This document shows positions 30,337 through 42,458 of a stretch of DNA of 64,000 nucleotides, piece by piece (positions within the stretch are counted from its first letter, which is position 1; every line of letters starts with the position of its first letter). A program made the translations under genes and the position numbers. A model generated the notes under the pieces. The model was not told the origin of the DNA. It did no database searches and saw only the letters and a program-made list of their open reading frames with translations. The stretch spans positions 1,984,001 to 2,048,000 of the forward strand of contig CAJFCV020000002.1 of NCBI GenBank assembly GCA_904066235.2, in the 5' to 3' direction. Origin of the DNA: Bursaphelenchus xylophilus. Lineage: Eukaryota > Nematoda > Chromadorea > Rhabditida > Aphelenchoididae.

Positions 30337-31535
30337 GGCACCATACATGAATTATTGAGTCAGCGATGGACACCAGAAAAATTTGAGGTTTTAATTTAAT
30401 GAGGACCGTAGGCGCCCATTAAACAAACTACTGAAACGTTTTTGTCTATCTCTTTTGTTAGCCGACTGTAATTGACAACTTATTGTTTTTACAGAGACGT
30501 GTGTGCTTTTTGTTTCCTTAAAAAGTTCCAAGAAAGTCTGCAAACAATAATTGAAATCTAATTTCCAACCCACGAGTTTCGTAAAGACATCACCGCCAAG
30601 AAAAAAGAACGCGAGTACAGGGTCTTGGCCTAAAAATTTACAAAAGGATTACATGTTATGGCTGTCACAAGTTGGGTTAGAAGACGTATACTAAGGGTCC
30701 CTAGTCTAGGTTCTATCTAAGATTCCAAGCCCAAGTACGACTATACAACACAACTGCGAACTACAAAGGCCCTAGCAGAAAGACAGTAAGGGCGACAATC
30801 TCAAGGATCCGAAGGAGACAGTATATTAGTGAGCACAGTGTTCGCTCCGGATGCAACGGGATGCGACGAGTTCGCCATACGATACACCACAACACAATAG
30901 ACAGATTACAGTGAGGGACCTGATCCAATGGCAAAAACGTCTGATTTTGCATCCCGGAAGGGAGCAAAATGACTCCAAACCCTTCCCTTCTCTAACAATA
31001 AGCTAAAAAACTCCGCTTTGAAAAGCGTGCCCTTTCCTTCAAGGCGGGCTCTTCAAAGCGTGGTTTTTTAGCTTAGAGAAGGGAAGGGTTTGGAGACATT
31101 TTGGTCCTTTCCGGGATACAAAATGAGACGTTTTTTGCCATTGGATCCGGTCCCTCACTGTATATATAGAAGCATGTTTTATTGATCCAAACACAACCGC
31201 CGCAGTGGGAAAAACAAAGAAAGAATAATTCACACTTCCTCACACTCATTGATTGGAAGATTTCCATTCTCTTTATACCAATTTGTCAGTCATTCAATGG
31301 GAATATGCAAATTCGCACACAAAGTCGTGAAATGGCTTGAAATTACATAGAGAGTTCAATCAAAACTTTTAGGAGACTTTTCTCTCAATGATACCCTTTT
31401 ACGACTCGCATGTTTCCGACAATTTCCAACTTCGGATAATCTTTTTGTTTCCCTTTACCACCCCAAAGGGTAGAACTTACCCTCCCGCCAGTTGTCTCAA
31501 TTTATCGATTGGAATATGTTTTTCGAAGACTCCAG
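30337..31535. other. Spacer before the pepsin-like gene
   Basis: Apart from the F2 element at 30911-31160, no gene-like structure was seen. The tract 31380-31535 has open frames but no recognisable product; it probably contains the promoter of the pepsin-like gene. Confidence 0.5.
30911..31160. repeat. F2 MITE
   Basis: CAGTGAGGGACCTGATCCAA TGGCAAAAACG at the left; complement with CGGTCCCTCACTG at the right; TA on both sides. The arms contain CAAACCCTTCCCTTCTCTAA, TTTTAGCTTAGAGAAGGG and CAAAGCG. Confidence 0.85.
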
Positions 31536-33909
31536 ATGATCACTTTCAATACCGTTCTAACGGCGATCTGTTCGTTATCAAAGTGCTTTCCCCAGCTGGA
31601 CCTGCCACTTAGGTTGGAAGAGGGGTTTCTGCAGACGACAGACTTGAATCTGGCCACGAATCAGACCCTGACTGTGGCCCTTGATCTGGCTTCCGATAAC
31701 TTTTGGGTTTTTGGGGCGAACAAAGTGGATGATGCCCTACTTCAAGGCGTGCCAAGCGGAGTGTTGAAGACGGCGTAGGTTCGGAGTTAACGTTATTTTT
31801 ACTAGGGGAACATAGGTAGCCCTTTTCGAAAACAATTCCGTCCAATTTCAGCAATGACCCACTTGTTGTGTTCAACGAGAGTTCCACGCGTTTCATCGTC
31901 AAGTACCGTAAGCCCATCTACGAAGACGACTTCAACATTACAATTCAGTTTGCTCGGAGCGTCATCAATTTGAATACCAATGCGCTAGGGATTCCTCAAA
32001 TCGGCGTTGCACTGAAGAACGTGACGACTTACATGAGCTATCTCGTCGGTGGAAGTGGGGTGTTCGGGATGCAAACAAGTTCATACGCGAACGGTGTAAC
32101 GATTAGTAACAGTCCTGGGAATGTGATGTTGTTGTACACACCAACGTAAGGTTTTTGGAAATGATCTTTTGTGTTTAAGAGCTGTAGGCCAGGATTTACA
32201 AGAGTTAATATGCAGCATCGTTTCAACGCGCCTGAAAGATTGAAAGAAAAAATCTAGCGCCTCATTGGGAAAAATTTCCTTGTGACGTCTACATATCAGT
32301 CTGTTGGGAAAATAATGTGGATTCGTAGCAGAAAGACGTCTCGCCTTCGCAGTTGATCCCCAAATTTTCAGCCCGTCTAGCCGTTGCAAAAAGATGATGG
32401 ATGATTCGAAAGCGCGGCGAATTCACATTACTTTCCCGACAGACTTGTACTATGTTTTTCCGAAAGTACGCCTTTTCCAACTGCGTCATTTTAACCGCGA
32501 AGTAGCGAACACCTTTTTTTACTTACATGTCAAAGCATGGGCTAAATAATAAGTCTCAAAAATGCTCTGAATTTTCAGCTATGGAAAAACAGAAGGCCGA
32601 GTGGCCACTGGTGCAAACGCGGTGGACAGCCGCTGTTCCAACAGCTCTCTAACCTTCCCAATGATCCGTACAAGAGCGTTGTATCCTGGCTCGGAGGGAA
32701 ATTACTTCGCCTTTAACTCGACACTGTAAGCACTGTAATATCAATCTGTCGGGAAAATAATGAGCACTCTGTCGCATCGAAAATCGCATCGCCGATGAGA
32801 AAATGAATTGTGTCGCGACAAAATCAAGTTGCTTTTCACTCAGCGACGTCATAGCGACATGGTGCTCATTATTTTCCCGACAGACTTATTTACAACTATA
32901 AGTATGTTCTTCAAATTTTAGAACAAACAAAAAGATGTTGCTCTCGACAATGACATCGTATGTCGTTGTAGATCCCGCCACATTCTCGGTAGTGGAAAAA
33001 GTGCTGTTGCCAGTGTGGGACCCCCGAAATTTAACCGATGACAAGGGGATTCCACTGCGAAAACACAAAATCATCCCGTGCAATTTGACAAAGAGCGCAC
33101 CGGTATTGACATTCGGCGTGGAGGGGAAAAGTTTGACGCTGGATGGAACGGATTACGTCAAGAGGACGGTAAGATTTTGTATTTTATAATAATAGATTCA
33201 CCAGTGACCCAAGTGTCTATGTTTTTTTTTATTAAATACGAGTTTTTAAGTAGGTCAAAAACGGCCAATTTGGATATAGATATGAACAATGAACAGTGCA
33301 CTCCTCGACATAAATTTTTGACCATCAATTTATCCATATATCAAGTAAAAATAACTCCAAAAAATAATAAATACAAGTACGATGCTCAGATTTTCTTTAA
33401 ACTTTTCACACATTTTGGACATGGGTAACCTATCAATTCCTGAAAGTTTTAGCTCGCATTTTGCAGGCTCAGCCGAGATATTCAATAATCTTAGCCGCCG
33501 AGAGAGCATGCGAGTCGCGGAGAGCGTAGAGAGGTCAGAGAAAAAGGGCTGTTTGGACGTATCTCTGCCAGCCTTGCGCTAAAAAAGTTTATTTTTCTTA
33601 AAAATGTTACTCTATTCAGTACAAGAAAGGCTGAAATTTCTATCCATAGCCGTATTTTACAATGTTTGAATAACTTTGAATTTTAGACCTTTCTCTAGCA
33701 GCCGTATATTACAAAGTAAAATTAACAAAATTATTTTTCAGACAACCGGCTACTGCATTCTGAAGCTCCGCCAAATGACCGCGAACGAGGATTACTGGGT
33801 GCTGGGCTACCCGTTCCTTCAGAAGTATTGTGTTAAAGTCGATTTTTACAAGAAAACGCTGAGTTTTTCGAGTAGTAATCAAGTAGCTGGCGAGACGGAG
33901 GATGAATAA
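31536..33909 (+). CDS. Pepsin-like (A1 family) protein without catalytic aspartates
   Basis: Five exons: 31536-31774, 31852-32145, 32579-32725, 32922-33168, 33742-33909, giving 364 residues. MITFNTVLTAICSLSKC is a likely signal peptide. The A1 fold is seen in LTVALDLASDNFWVFGANK (pepsin FDTGSSNLWVPS), GVFGMQTSSYANG, IIPCNLTKSAPVLTFGVEGK (the ISCSSxxxLPxxxFxxxG strand) and YWVLGYPFLQKYCVKVDF (the WILGDxFxRxYYxVFD strand). The first catalytic DTGS is DLAS (50-53). The second, D(S/T)GTS, reads LSTMTS (234-239), so that Asp is Ser235. Without it the enzyme cannot do aspartic proteolysis; it may bind peptides or act as a decoy (inference). Many N-glycosylation sequons (NQT, NES, NIT, NVT, NSS, NST, NLT) fit a secreted protein. 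Introns 2 and 3 each contain an F1 element, intron 4 an F3 piece. AATAAA overlaps the stop codon. Confidence 0.85.
32296..32447. repeat. F1 MITE, 'TGGATT' subfamily
   Basis: TCAGTCTGTTGGGAAAATAA left; TTCACATTACTTTCCCGACA right. Intron 2 of the pepsin-like gene. Confidence 0.85.
32741..32887. repeat. F1 MITE, 'GAGCAC' subfamily
   Basis: TCAATCTGTCGGGAAAATAA left; GTGCTCATTATTTTCCCGAC right. The interior is GTCGCATCGAAAATCGCATC and the CAAATTGCTTTTCA type. Intron 3 of the pepsin-like gene. Confidence 0.85.
33378..33590. repeat. F3 fragment
   Basis: GTACGATGCTCAGATTTTCT, then AGCTCGCATTTTGCAGGCTC, GAGATATTCAATAATCTTAG and a GAGAGCATGCGAGTCGCGGAG tract match the interior of F3 copies at 34841-35570. 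The right terminus is missing. Intron 4 of the pepsin-like gene. Confidence 0.65.
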
Positions 33910-33970
33910 ATTATTTTACACCTTCATTTTGATTACTATATCATTAAAGATTACTCGAAGTGAAAAATAA

Positions 33971-34174
33971 GCAAAAAACTTTGTTTCAAGTTTTCGTGGT
34001 AGGACCCAAATGCGAAATTTGGAAAGATTTTTTAATTTTCTTGTCATTTTGTTACTGATTAAAATATTGTGCGTTTTACTTTTGATAATAGTATGTCTTA
34101 TATTGCCTTATAACTAAAAATACAGCAAAAAATTGCATTGCAAGTTTTCGTGCCAGGACCAAAATTGAAATTTT
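33971..34174. repeat. Pair of direct repeats
   Basis: AGCAAAAAACTTTGTTTCAA GTTTTCGTGGTAGGACCC at 33971-34010 recurs with changes as CAGCAAAAAATTGCATTGCA AGTTTTCGTGCCAGGACC at 34123-34160. The word GTTTTCGTGGTGGGACCAA appears again at 56758 in a CNNM intron. Confidence 0.6.
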
Positions 34175-34840
34175 GATATGACAATTACAACATGATAAGC
34201 AGGCTTGAACTCGAAAATAATAATAAACTATTATAGTAAGTTGTAACTATAGCAATAAACTTCGTATTTTACCCCCGAAATAACTCTATTTTTGCCTCAA
34301 ATTTTGTCGCACTGTGCGGTCCCCTCTTTCCTTGTCGAGTGCATGAAAAACAGCTCATTATCGTGTCCTTATCTCAAGAACAAACAGATATTATGACTAA
34401 CGAACATTTCTCTCCGATTAATCAAAAGAATTTTAGCGAAACTCGTAAAAGCCTATTATCTTTATCACTGCACAGTGCAGAGACCAAAGAGATTCAAAGT
34501 CAACGAAAGAGTTTCGAAGAAACCGATGGGCAGTACGAAAAGTTTCGAAACTGTTGCACTTTTAAACAGCGAGTAGTCTTTGTGATCAGAGAAGCTTGAT
34601 GTTTGTCATGCAGTAAGAGCCAATTTTACTGATAACAGGGCACGATGTTCAAAACAAGATTACTGCTTGCGACTTTGTTGCGTGTTCGTAGTAAGAAAAA
34701 TATCAGTAAAAGCTGTTGGTAAGAATCTACGGATAAGAATAGAAGTCTCACGGTGTGTCACACTCAGATTTGGATGGTTTCGCAAAAATGAAGTTAAAGC
34801 TTGGGAAAGAAATGTTACATGCATAAACGTACAGATTGGC

Positions 34841-35570
34841 AAAGGAAATAACCCAAGTGCAACGCCAAATTTTTTTAAAAATTTTGCGTACAGTTCGTGC
34901 ATAGGATACATCTCAACTCCTGAAAATTCTAGCACTTTGCAGGGACAGCCGAGATATTCAACAATCTTTGCCGCCGACAGAGTACGCAAAACGCGGAGAG
35001 TGGCCGAAGAGAAATTTTTTTCGGCCTTTGATAGTTTCAAGAAAAATAGCTTTTTTGGAAACATTACTCTCTACGTTATAAACCTCTACGAAACTTCATT
35101 AACCGATTAAGTCTCAGCTCGCGCTTTACTGATTGAATGATTCTTGCTGTATAGAGAGTACGCGAAAAGCGACAGCGGTCACGCAGAAAACGACTTCTTG
35201 GCCATATCTTTTTCAGTTTCGTGCGGAAAAACGTGATTTTTTTTTTGTGACGTGCAAAAGTTAGCAAAAAAGTGTCGAATTTTGGACAATTAAATGGCTC
35301 TAATTTTCTCACCTCTGCCCTCTAATTTCTGTGTTTTGCCCAATAGATGCCCTCTAATTGAAACCGAACTATGGGATGACAATATTAATTTTATGTGATA
35401 AAAGATTACCCTCTGTGTTAGAAACAGGTGCAAAATTTTTCGTGCCAAATTCGTAAAACGATGGCACATTTTTGCCAACTTTCGACTGAAAAATCTTGGT
35501 GGTTTCTGCAAAGCGCGAGCTCGGGGACGTGCATATACCCTAGTAAAATCTGAGCGTCGCACTTGCGCGT
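34841..35570. repeat. F3 element, expanded copy
   Basis: Left AAAGGAAATAACCCAAGTGC, right AATCTGAGCGTCGCACTTGC. The interior repeats AGCACTTTGCAGGGACAGCC, GAGATATTCAACAATCTTTG and their complements, so the interior is itself partly palindromic. 730 bp. Confidence 0.7.
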
Positions 35571-36057
35571 TTCTATATGAGTTTTGCCTTGTACGAGCTC
35601 TACGCTGACTACTGCTTAATTCTATCCCCATACCCAGCATTCGTTACGACTCTCCGTGCCGATAAAAGTGAGAAAAGCGCCCTGGGTTTCGTTGAAAACA
35701 ACAGTTTCGACGTGTTTTTCAACCCGTTCCAACGCAAACAGCCTTATCTGCAATGCACGCTGTGAAAAACGGTGGCGCCGTGGTATGATGTAATCTTGCA
35801 GATACTTGCATTCTCATGGGTTTTCCTGCACAAATGACCTCGAGAAGCCCTTGCCTCCGGGTGCTGTTTGAGGAAAAACAACTGCGTTTAATTTTGAGTG
35901 CCAGCCCGTGACTAAAATCGCATTTGTTTGAGGCGAGATTACGCATTACTGTAGCTGATATTGACACTTTTTTGGGGCTTAAAAAAGGAGCCGGAATGGT
36001 GCTGAGGTTGTGGGTTTTTGCGCCTCTTAAAAAGCGCTGCGCTAGAATAGAATTTAC

Positions 36058-36840
36058 GAAGGGAGTACTCCAAGTGCGACGCTCAGATTTTGATAAGACT
36101 TGGCATAGATTTAGAATAAGGTTTTCTTGGACATAAGCTAGGCAATCTAGCTTTTCTAGACATTTTCGAGCTGAAATTTGGTATAAAAAGTTCGACTATG
36201 ACTTTTCGGGTCAGCTACGGTTCGGGGCAACGATACTATGGCCTAGGATAGCTTATCACCTCTTTGAGGTATTATATTTTACATGCACCCACATAAATGA
36301 TATCTTGGTAAAAGTTACTGATCTCCATTTTTTACCGCAGATTTTGGTCTTTTATTTGTCGCAATAACTCAGGGTAGAGAACACAAATGTTGGCAGCAGT
36401 TAAAATTAGAAAAAGTGCACATATTGCGAGTCTTCGCCAATTCTCCGCCGAGATTTCTCCGAGCGCCCGCCAAGCATCCAGCGGCTTTGCCAGGCCTCGT
36501 AGACATTTCACCTTTTTTTGGGTGTCCACTTGCCCTACGCCCCGTATCGACCGACTTTGTGTTGACCCGAACTGTCGCCGACCCGAAAAGTCGGGATGTG
36601 AATGTTTCATATTATATTTTACTGTAAAGGGTAGTGTTTGCTCGGAGCCGGCAGCGATAAAGCCAAAAAATGTTTCTTTCTCTGTTCTCCGCGTTTCGCG
36701 CACTCTCTCGGCTGCAAAGATCGTCCAATATCTTGTCTGAACCTTCATGGCGCAAGCTAAAACTTTTGGGAATTGATATGGGTTCTATGCCCGAAGTGTG
36801 TGCAAAATTTAAAGGAAATCTGAGCGTCGCACTTGGTATG
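36058..36840. repeat. F3 element carrying F13
   Basis: Left GGGAGTACTCCAAGTGCGAC, right AAATCTGAGCGTCGCACTTG. The F13 palindrome at 36199-36603 sits inside. Same composite arrangement as at 18290-19079. Confidence 0.75.
36199..36603. repeat. F13 palindromic element inside F3
   Basis: Left GACTTTTCGGGTCAGCTACG, right GTCGCCGACCCGAAAAGTCG. Inner words GCCCTACGCCCCGTATCGAC and GATAGCTTATCACCTC match the copy at 18464-19052. Confidence 0.75.
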
Positions 36841-37079
36841 CTGTTTACGTCTCAAGCTAACCGCATTCTTTTTACGATCGTTACTATATTTTTTCTCCCA
36901 TTTCTTTTTGATTCTCCTTTTTTGAAATTGTAAAAAGATCAGTTGTTTTTAGCCGCTCCGAACCGCCGTTTACGTGTATTATTCAAATTGATTCACAGAA
37001 CATCCAAAAAGTGCATAGATCAATTCGTAAAGTACAGTAGCCCCTCTCCCCTTATTTACACGACCCGTTTCGTTGAAAA

Positions 37080-37330
37080 GATGTGTTATCTTGTCGTATA
37101 TATATAAAACGATCGCCCCGCCACGATACGAAAGAGATTGTTTTGGGGGCGCGTGTGGGGAAAGACCAATGACGTCACCGAGGTCCGACCCGAACCGATA
37201 AAAGCGCGCTTGCGTTGTGACCGTTTCCCATTCGAAAGGGCAGCGGGGTCCAGCTACACTACAACCAGGGGGAAATCCATGCCGAAAACGGGATCGTTGA
37301 ACCCAAAGCTGGAGGAGAGTTAAACAAAGT
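37080..37330. promoter_or_regulatory. Promoter-like GC-rich patch
   Basis: TATATAAAAC at 37101-37110 is followed by a GC-rich 200 bases with a perfect cAMP-response-type palindrome TGACGTCA at 37170-37177, and GATAAAAGCGCGC. It stands out from AT-rich surroundings but no downstream gene on plus could be identified before 48.9 kb. Tentative. Confidence 0.3.
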
Positions 37331-37995
37331 TAACGGCTTTTGGTCGATATATCGCTTCAGCAAATTGTAAGGGACCGCAAGGAATTTGCACATAAAAAAA
37401 TCCTTTGTAGGAAGAATGTTCATTTTGGCCAAAAGCCGTCTCTAATGTGCGCTGAAATGTGCGTTACATAGTAGACAGGTTTTGTTGTACGATAGGTTGT
37501 TGGAGAAAGGCCTTACTGAGCATGATACTGCCATATGAAATCTGCTAAAGCCAAGACACAGAGAAGTCTTTTCTGGCGATGTTAGCAGACCTTGTCCGCG
37601 TCCGGAGGTTGATACTACATAGATTTGATTTTGACACGTTTTCAAGACTTTTTGGGTCACAAAATACGAAAAGCCATTGTGCCGCTTCTCACCATATGGT
37701 CGTTTACGGTACTCTCATCCATCTCAGTCACAACCTTTTATTTCTCGTGGCAGAGCGGACTTTTCTGACTTCTGTTTTATGCCGAGGTGACCAACACAAA
37801 GCTCAGGATATAAAATGCAGGTCTTAGTCATCATTTTTCACTCCATGGGTTTATGACCAATATATAGAAAGTTAATGACTTTGGTAGGCATTCGGATTGC
37901 TTTGATGCGCAATGTCTTAAAATCCATGGTATTTTAAATTTTATTTTTTTTGAAAATAATGTGAACTTGAAGCAGCAAAATGTCTCTGACTAATA

Positions 37996-38031
37996 TAAGA
38001 CTGTCGGGAAAATAATGTGCATTTTGTACGT
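37996..38031. repeat. F1 left-end fragment
   Basis: TAAGACTGTCGGGAAAATAA TGTGCATTTTG without a matching right end. Confidence 0.6.
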
Positions 38032-40334
38032 TACTGTAAACTAAGAAAGTCTCCGTGGATCATTCCTTCATTTGACGAAAATATGATGCTTTTTGCCTTA
38101 GGCAATCTTTCCTCAAATCAAGGTAATCTCTTTTCCGGTTGCCAAATATCGTCTTTTACTCTCTTACAAATCTATCCTCCTTTTTCTTTGTACATAACAT
38201 TTACAGTCCACATAGCGCATTATCTCACCCCGCCATCCTGTCAACGAAATCGCCCCGTCGTACGACGCGATTTCCGAGCTGTCGTCGTCGAACCCTCTTT
38301 TCCCCCCCTCTTCTCGTCCCCTCCCCGCTCAAAATTTCCGATCAAGACTCTTTGCGGGGTGCGTTATAACGGCACTTATAAATGTATTCGCAGGAATATA
38401 TTTTTTAATGGGAAAAGGATGAGAGGGAAGGGTTATGGCCGGGATTTTGGGTATTATAGTTGGCGGGGAGGAGATTTTTTGGGGGAAAATTTGAAATAGT
38501 GACAAAAAAATATTTTTTTTTTGATTTTTTTTAGAAATTCTATTTAAAAAAATATATAAAAAATAGATGCTAAAAATTTGAAAGAGCAATGAATTATGGC
38601 CTAAAAATATCAATTTTGGGGATTATAAAAATCAAAAATTTCAAAGAAAAAAAATAAAAAAAAAATATCATTTTTTTTTTTTTATTTTTAGACCACAAGA
38701 AATTCAAAAGAATCGTATTAAAATTAAAAAAAATCTGAACAAAAACCCTAAAAAATCGCGAAACAGTCATTACGGCAAAATTTTTTTTTATTTTTTCGTT
38801 TTTTTTCAATTACTAAAAAAATTGTTTTTCCCATTCTCCCACTAATTTTCGATTTGATTACGTGTATCCTTCAAAGTTTCGATAATTTTTCCGCCTTTGA
38901 TAACGATATTTTTCAACATTTTGGCCTCATTTTACCCTCCAAATTTTTATGAGCCCCTACAGTATTTTTTGTTTTTTTCTTACATCCTCCAATCCCTTTT
39001 CACTTTGACTTTTGGGCGATGTGAGAATTTTGTTTACGAAAAGACCAAAAACCGTGCCTTCGCTTAATTTACGACATCGCAAAACAAAAGGAATCGCCCC
39101 GAATTCGCACGGATTTTTGGGGGAATGGAGAGAAAATGGGAGGAAAAATATTTTTTTTTGAAAATTGAGGATACTGTGGACATTTGTAATATAGAAAAAT
39201 AAAAAAAGGAGCCAAGGAAAAATGGGATAAATCTTTTTTTAATTGGGGATACTTTGGATATTTTAAATATGTATAGAAAAATTAAAAAATCCTAATATGA
39301 TAAAAACGATGATTTTTTTGGAAAATTGTGGATATTTGAAAATATAAAAAAATTGAAGAAAAATCCAAGAAAAAAAGGGTAAATTTTTTTGAAGGTTGGG
39401 GAGACTGCACAAGTCCTTCCAGAAAGTCGCCGGGATGAAATCGGCGAACCGCACTGTGCGAAAACACATCTCTTGTATTGCTTTTTTAACGATTTTTATG
39501 TTTTTGAATCAGCTGTATATTTTAATTTTTTTTTATTTTTGCAAAATTTTTTTTTTTATTTTTGCAAAAAAATTATTTTTTAATTTTTGTTTTATTTATT
39601 TATTTATTTTTTTTTGAAATTTTAATCCCTCGAATTTAATGATTTTTTCGTCAATTTCGATAAAAAACCTGTGAATTGAAAAACTTGAAAATTTCAAACT
39701 TCCTTTTCAAATAAAAAATTTAATAATTTTATCAATTTCCCCTTGTTTTTCCCTTCGAACCTTCATTTTTCTTTGTTTTCCGTAATTAATTCATCTTCGA
39801 TTCCACCTCAAGTGATTATCAGTTTCTTTCGAACATAATGAATGGCTGGAAGGTTCGATTACATTTTTATGACTGTTTCTGAAATTTGGTCTTTTTTATC
39901 GCCTGTTTTTCCCAAACGAAGGTCCCCCTCGCCGTTCGCGGGACGGGTGTTTCCCCAACACTGGGGGTTCCCCCCATCGTATTCAAATGAGCCGCGAATT
40001 GATGAGCGCCCGATTTTCGGGCCTTTTGTTTGGGATCGAGATGGACCTGCGGTGGTTTATTCGTAGTCTTGCTGCTCAAACAAGATTGGGGAATATTGGG
40101 AGTTTGGGGGTCAAATGGTCAAAAAGAGTGGTCGAATGACCAGTTCGTATTGTTCATGAGACTTTGTAGATGGCATCTTTCATATAAAAATGCCGTGTTC
40201 AAATAACGGGTCTTTTGATTTTATGGAATTCTAAACGCTCAGGTTGTTGTTTCACGTACAAAAGGGGTAGTAACTTGAGGTTTAGCGACATCACACAAAA
40301 GCGGAGAAAGCGTGAGAAAAAAGCGATGTGAGTA

Positions 40335-40484
40335 TCAGTCTGTCGGAAAAATAATGTGGATTTGTCGCGGCAAAATATCTCGTCGCTGTCGCGCACCAAT
40401 TCTCCAGACTCGGCTAGGCGTCGCAAAGCGATGATGGGCGATTTCAAAGCGCCAAAAATCCACATTATTTTCCCGACAGACGAA
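40335..40484. repeat. F1 MITE, 'TGGATT' subfamily
   Basis: TCAGTCTGTCGGAAAAATAA left; CCACATTATTTTCCCGACAG right; interior GGCTAGGCGTCGCAAAGCGA. Confidence 0.85.
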
Positions 40485-40555
40485 TAATGATAATGTTGGG
40501 TGATTCCTTTTCCTTCTTTACTTTTTATGGACATTGGCCGAACATTTTGGACCCT

Positions 40556-40795
40556 AACTTTTGGCATAGTGCACCAATTTACGTCCTTCCAAAAACATAT
40601 TAATGCTCGCGGAATGCAGAATATATGTATATAAATTTGTAAACTTTTCTTCTGAATTATGCAAATTCCATGCCAATTTTTCTTGATATCTTATATGGTT
40701 TTTTTAATAAAATATGTATATAGGCATATTCACCACGCTCTCAGCATCAACGTATTTTTTGAAGGGTGTAAATTGGTCAAATGTGCCAAAAGTTA
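40556..40795. repeat. Palindromic element (AACTTTTGGCA ends)
   Basis: AACTTTTGGCATAGTGCACC AATTTACG, then CCTTCCAAAAA at the left. The right side carries TTTTTTGAAGGGTGTAAATT GGTCAAATGTGCCAAAAGTT. About 55-base arms, 240 bp. Confidence 0.7.
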
Positions 40796-41251
40796 TGCAC
40801 CGCGCAACATTAGACGAGATTTTTTTATCGAAAAATTGATTCTAATTTGTATCAGGTTTGATCAAAGTCCAAGAGTTGCCCTTGAAATATTTCCCCTATC
40901 AATTACTGTTTGTTTGCCTGAAGATTCGAAAACGAACAACCTTCAAACCTTGATGGCGTTCGCCCAGCAGAAAGCAGCTCTTTCCTATTTTTCTCACGTA
41001 TGCCAAAAAAAATGCTGATTGCGCTATTTCTGCGTCAAAATGTACTATCTTGTTGTGAATACATTTATTTACAATTTGATTGGATTCGCGGGGTTTTTTC
41101 ATAGCAACAAAGTATAATATACGACATAACAAAAATCATGGTTCACTGCATTACCAACTTTTGTCCATTAAACCGTCAGGAGGCAAAAAATTTTTTTTGT
41201 TAGTAGTACACAAACAAAACTTGTTATAAGGAGACTCATTTCCGCCTAGTA

Positions 41252-41406
41252 TTAGTCTGTCGTGAAAATAATGTGGATTCGCACCACCGTTGAATCGCCC
41301 GTCATCGTTCTGCGACGGCTAGCCGCAGCTGGAGATTTGCTGCGCGGCTGCGACCAGGCGAGACACTTTGCTTCAAAAAATCCACATTATTTTCCCGACA
41401 GACTGA
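41252..41406. repeat. F1 MITE, 'TGGATT' subfamily
   Basis: TTAGTCTGTCGTGAAAATAA left; CCACATTATTTTCCCGACAG right; interior CGTTCTGCGACGGCTAGCCG. Confidence 0.85.
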
Positions 41407-41580
41407 GACTGCATATAATCCAAGGGCAAACCAGATCCGAGAATGGAAAGTATCTCGACGGCCTTCGCAGTGCGCGAGCTAAAATTTCCGGCCGTTGAAA
41501 TGTGACCCATATCCAATCAGCGTCCCGAATACAAAGCAACAAAATGCGTCGACACTGAGCACTAGCCTTTGAAGGGGTTT

Positions 41581-41727
41581 TCAGTCTGTCGGGAAAATAA
41601 TGAGCACTCTGTCGCATCAAAAATCGCATCGTCGCCGAGGACATGAATTACGTCTCGACAAAATCAAATTGCTTTTCAATTGCGACCAGCATAGCGACAA
41701 ATCCACATTATTTTCCCGACAGACCGA
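41581..41727. repeat. F1 MITE, hybrid of the two subfamilies
   Basis: The left end is of the GAGCAC type (AATAATGAGCACTCTGTCGC) but the right end is of the TGGATT type (AATCCACATTATTTTCCCGA). The interior (AAAATCAAATTGCTTTTCA) is GAGCAC-type. A recombinant or gene-converted copy. Confidence 0.8.
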
Positions 41728-42458
41728 TATTCGCTCCATTTTGTTTATTTTTCCACCGGATTAGAAACTAAAAGAAGGAGTACGGTATATAATTTACTCC
41801 CTTGGTTTCAGCGAAGTCGCTTATCAATCTCCAAGTTCACCGTCGACGATTTCGAGTGTTTCAACGATTTTTCGATTGTTTTATCTCCGCGTTCTGGTAT
41901 CGGCTTTATAATTCTTTTTGTAATATTACTGCGGTTTCGAATGGTAAAAAACATGGGTTTATCGTTTCGTCCCTGAAGGCATAATGACTGTACAGCACAT
42001 TGGAATTGTTTGTTTACTGTTTTTCTCAAGGCTGCTTTTCAAAATTGAAGTGCAATTCGTAGGAGAGGGCTTGTTTTCAAGGTTTTTCAAGGCCTTTACA
42101 GGCGTTTTTCAACAACATTGGGTAGTTATAGCCGTTCTCTATGACATTTCGTAAAACATAAATTCTGAATGTGGTTATATGCCAGGCTTTAACCAGATCT
42201 ACGGCCATAATTTTGCTTATCGTCTCCATAACATCTATTGTCTCTAAATTTATTTTTTGCATAATATATACATATTAGTCTCTTCGTAAAGTCGCTGGAG
42301 TGATTTTAGGCTTTTCTACTGTGCAGAAAAAGTAAGGGCACGAGTGACAGCCCAAAAAAGTCTATTGCACGGTGCAAAAAGCCAGAAATTTCACGGAGCA
42401 AAGTAAAATTTTGCCGTCGCCAAGATCACCGCAGTGACATATTGATGACAGACTGGTA

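Noticed and set aside
34339..34599. 86-codon plus-strand frame (MHEKQLIIVSLSQEQ...)
   Set aside because: No domain, no upstream promoter or acceptor signal, and the length is within chance for this region.
36387..36740. 117-codon plus frame and opposite 138-codon minus frame
   Set aside because: Both read through the F13/F3 repeat sequence; the same words occur in non-coding copies elsewhere.
41812..41975. Possible exon after CTTGGTTTCAG encoding KFTVDDFECFND and a hydrophobic stretch
   Set aside because: A good acceptor and a plausible membrane segment, but no neighbouring exon in phase and no family match.
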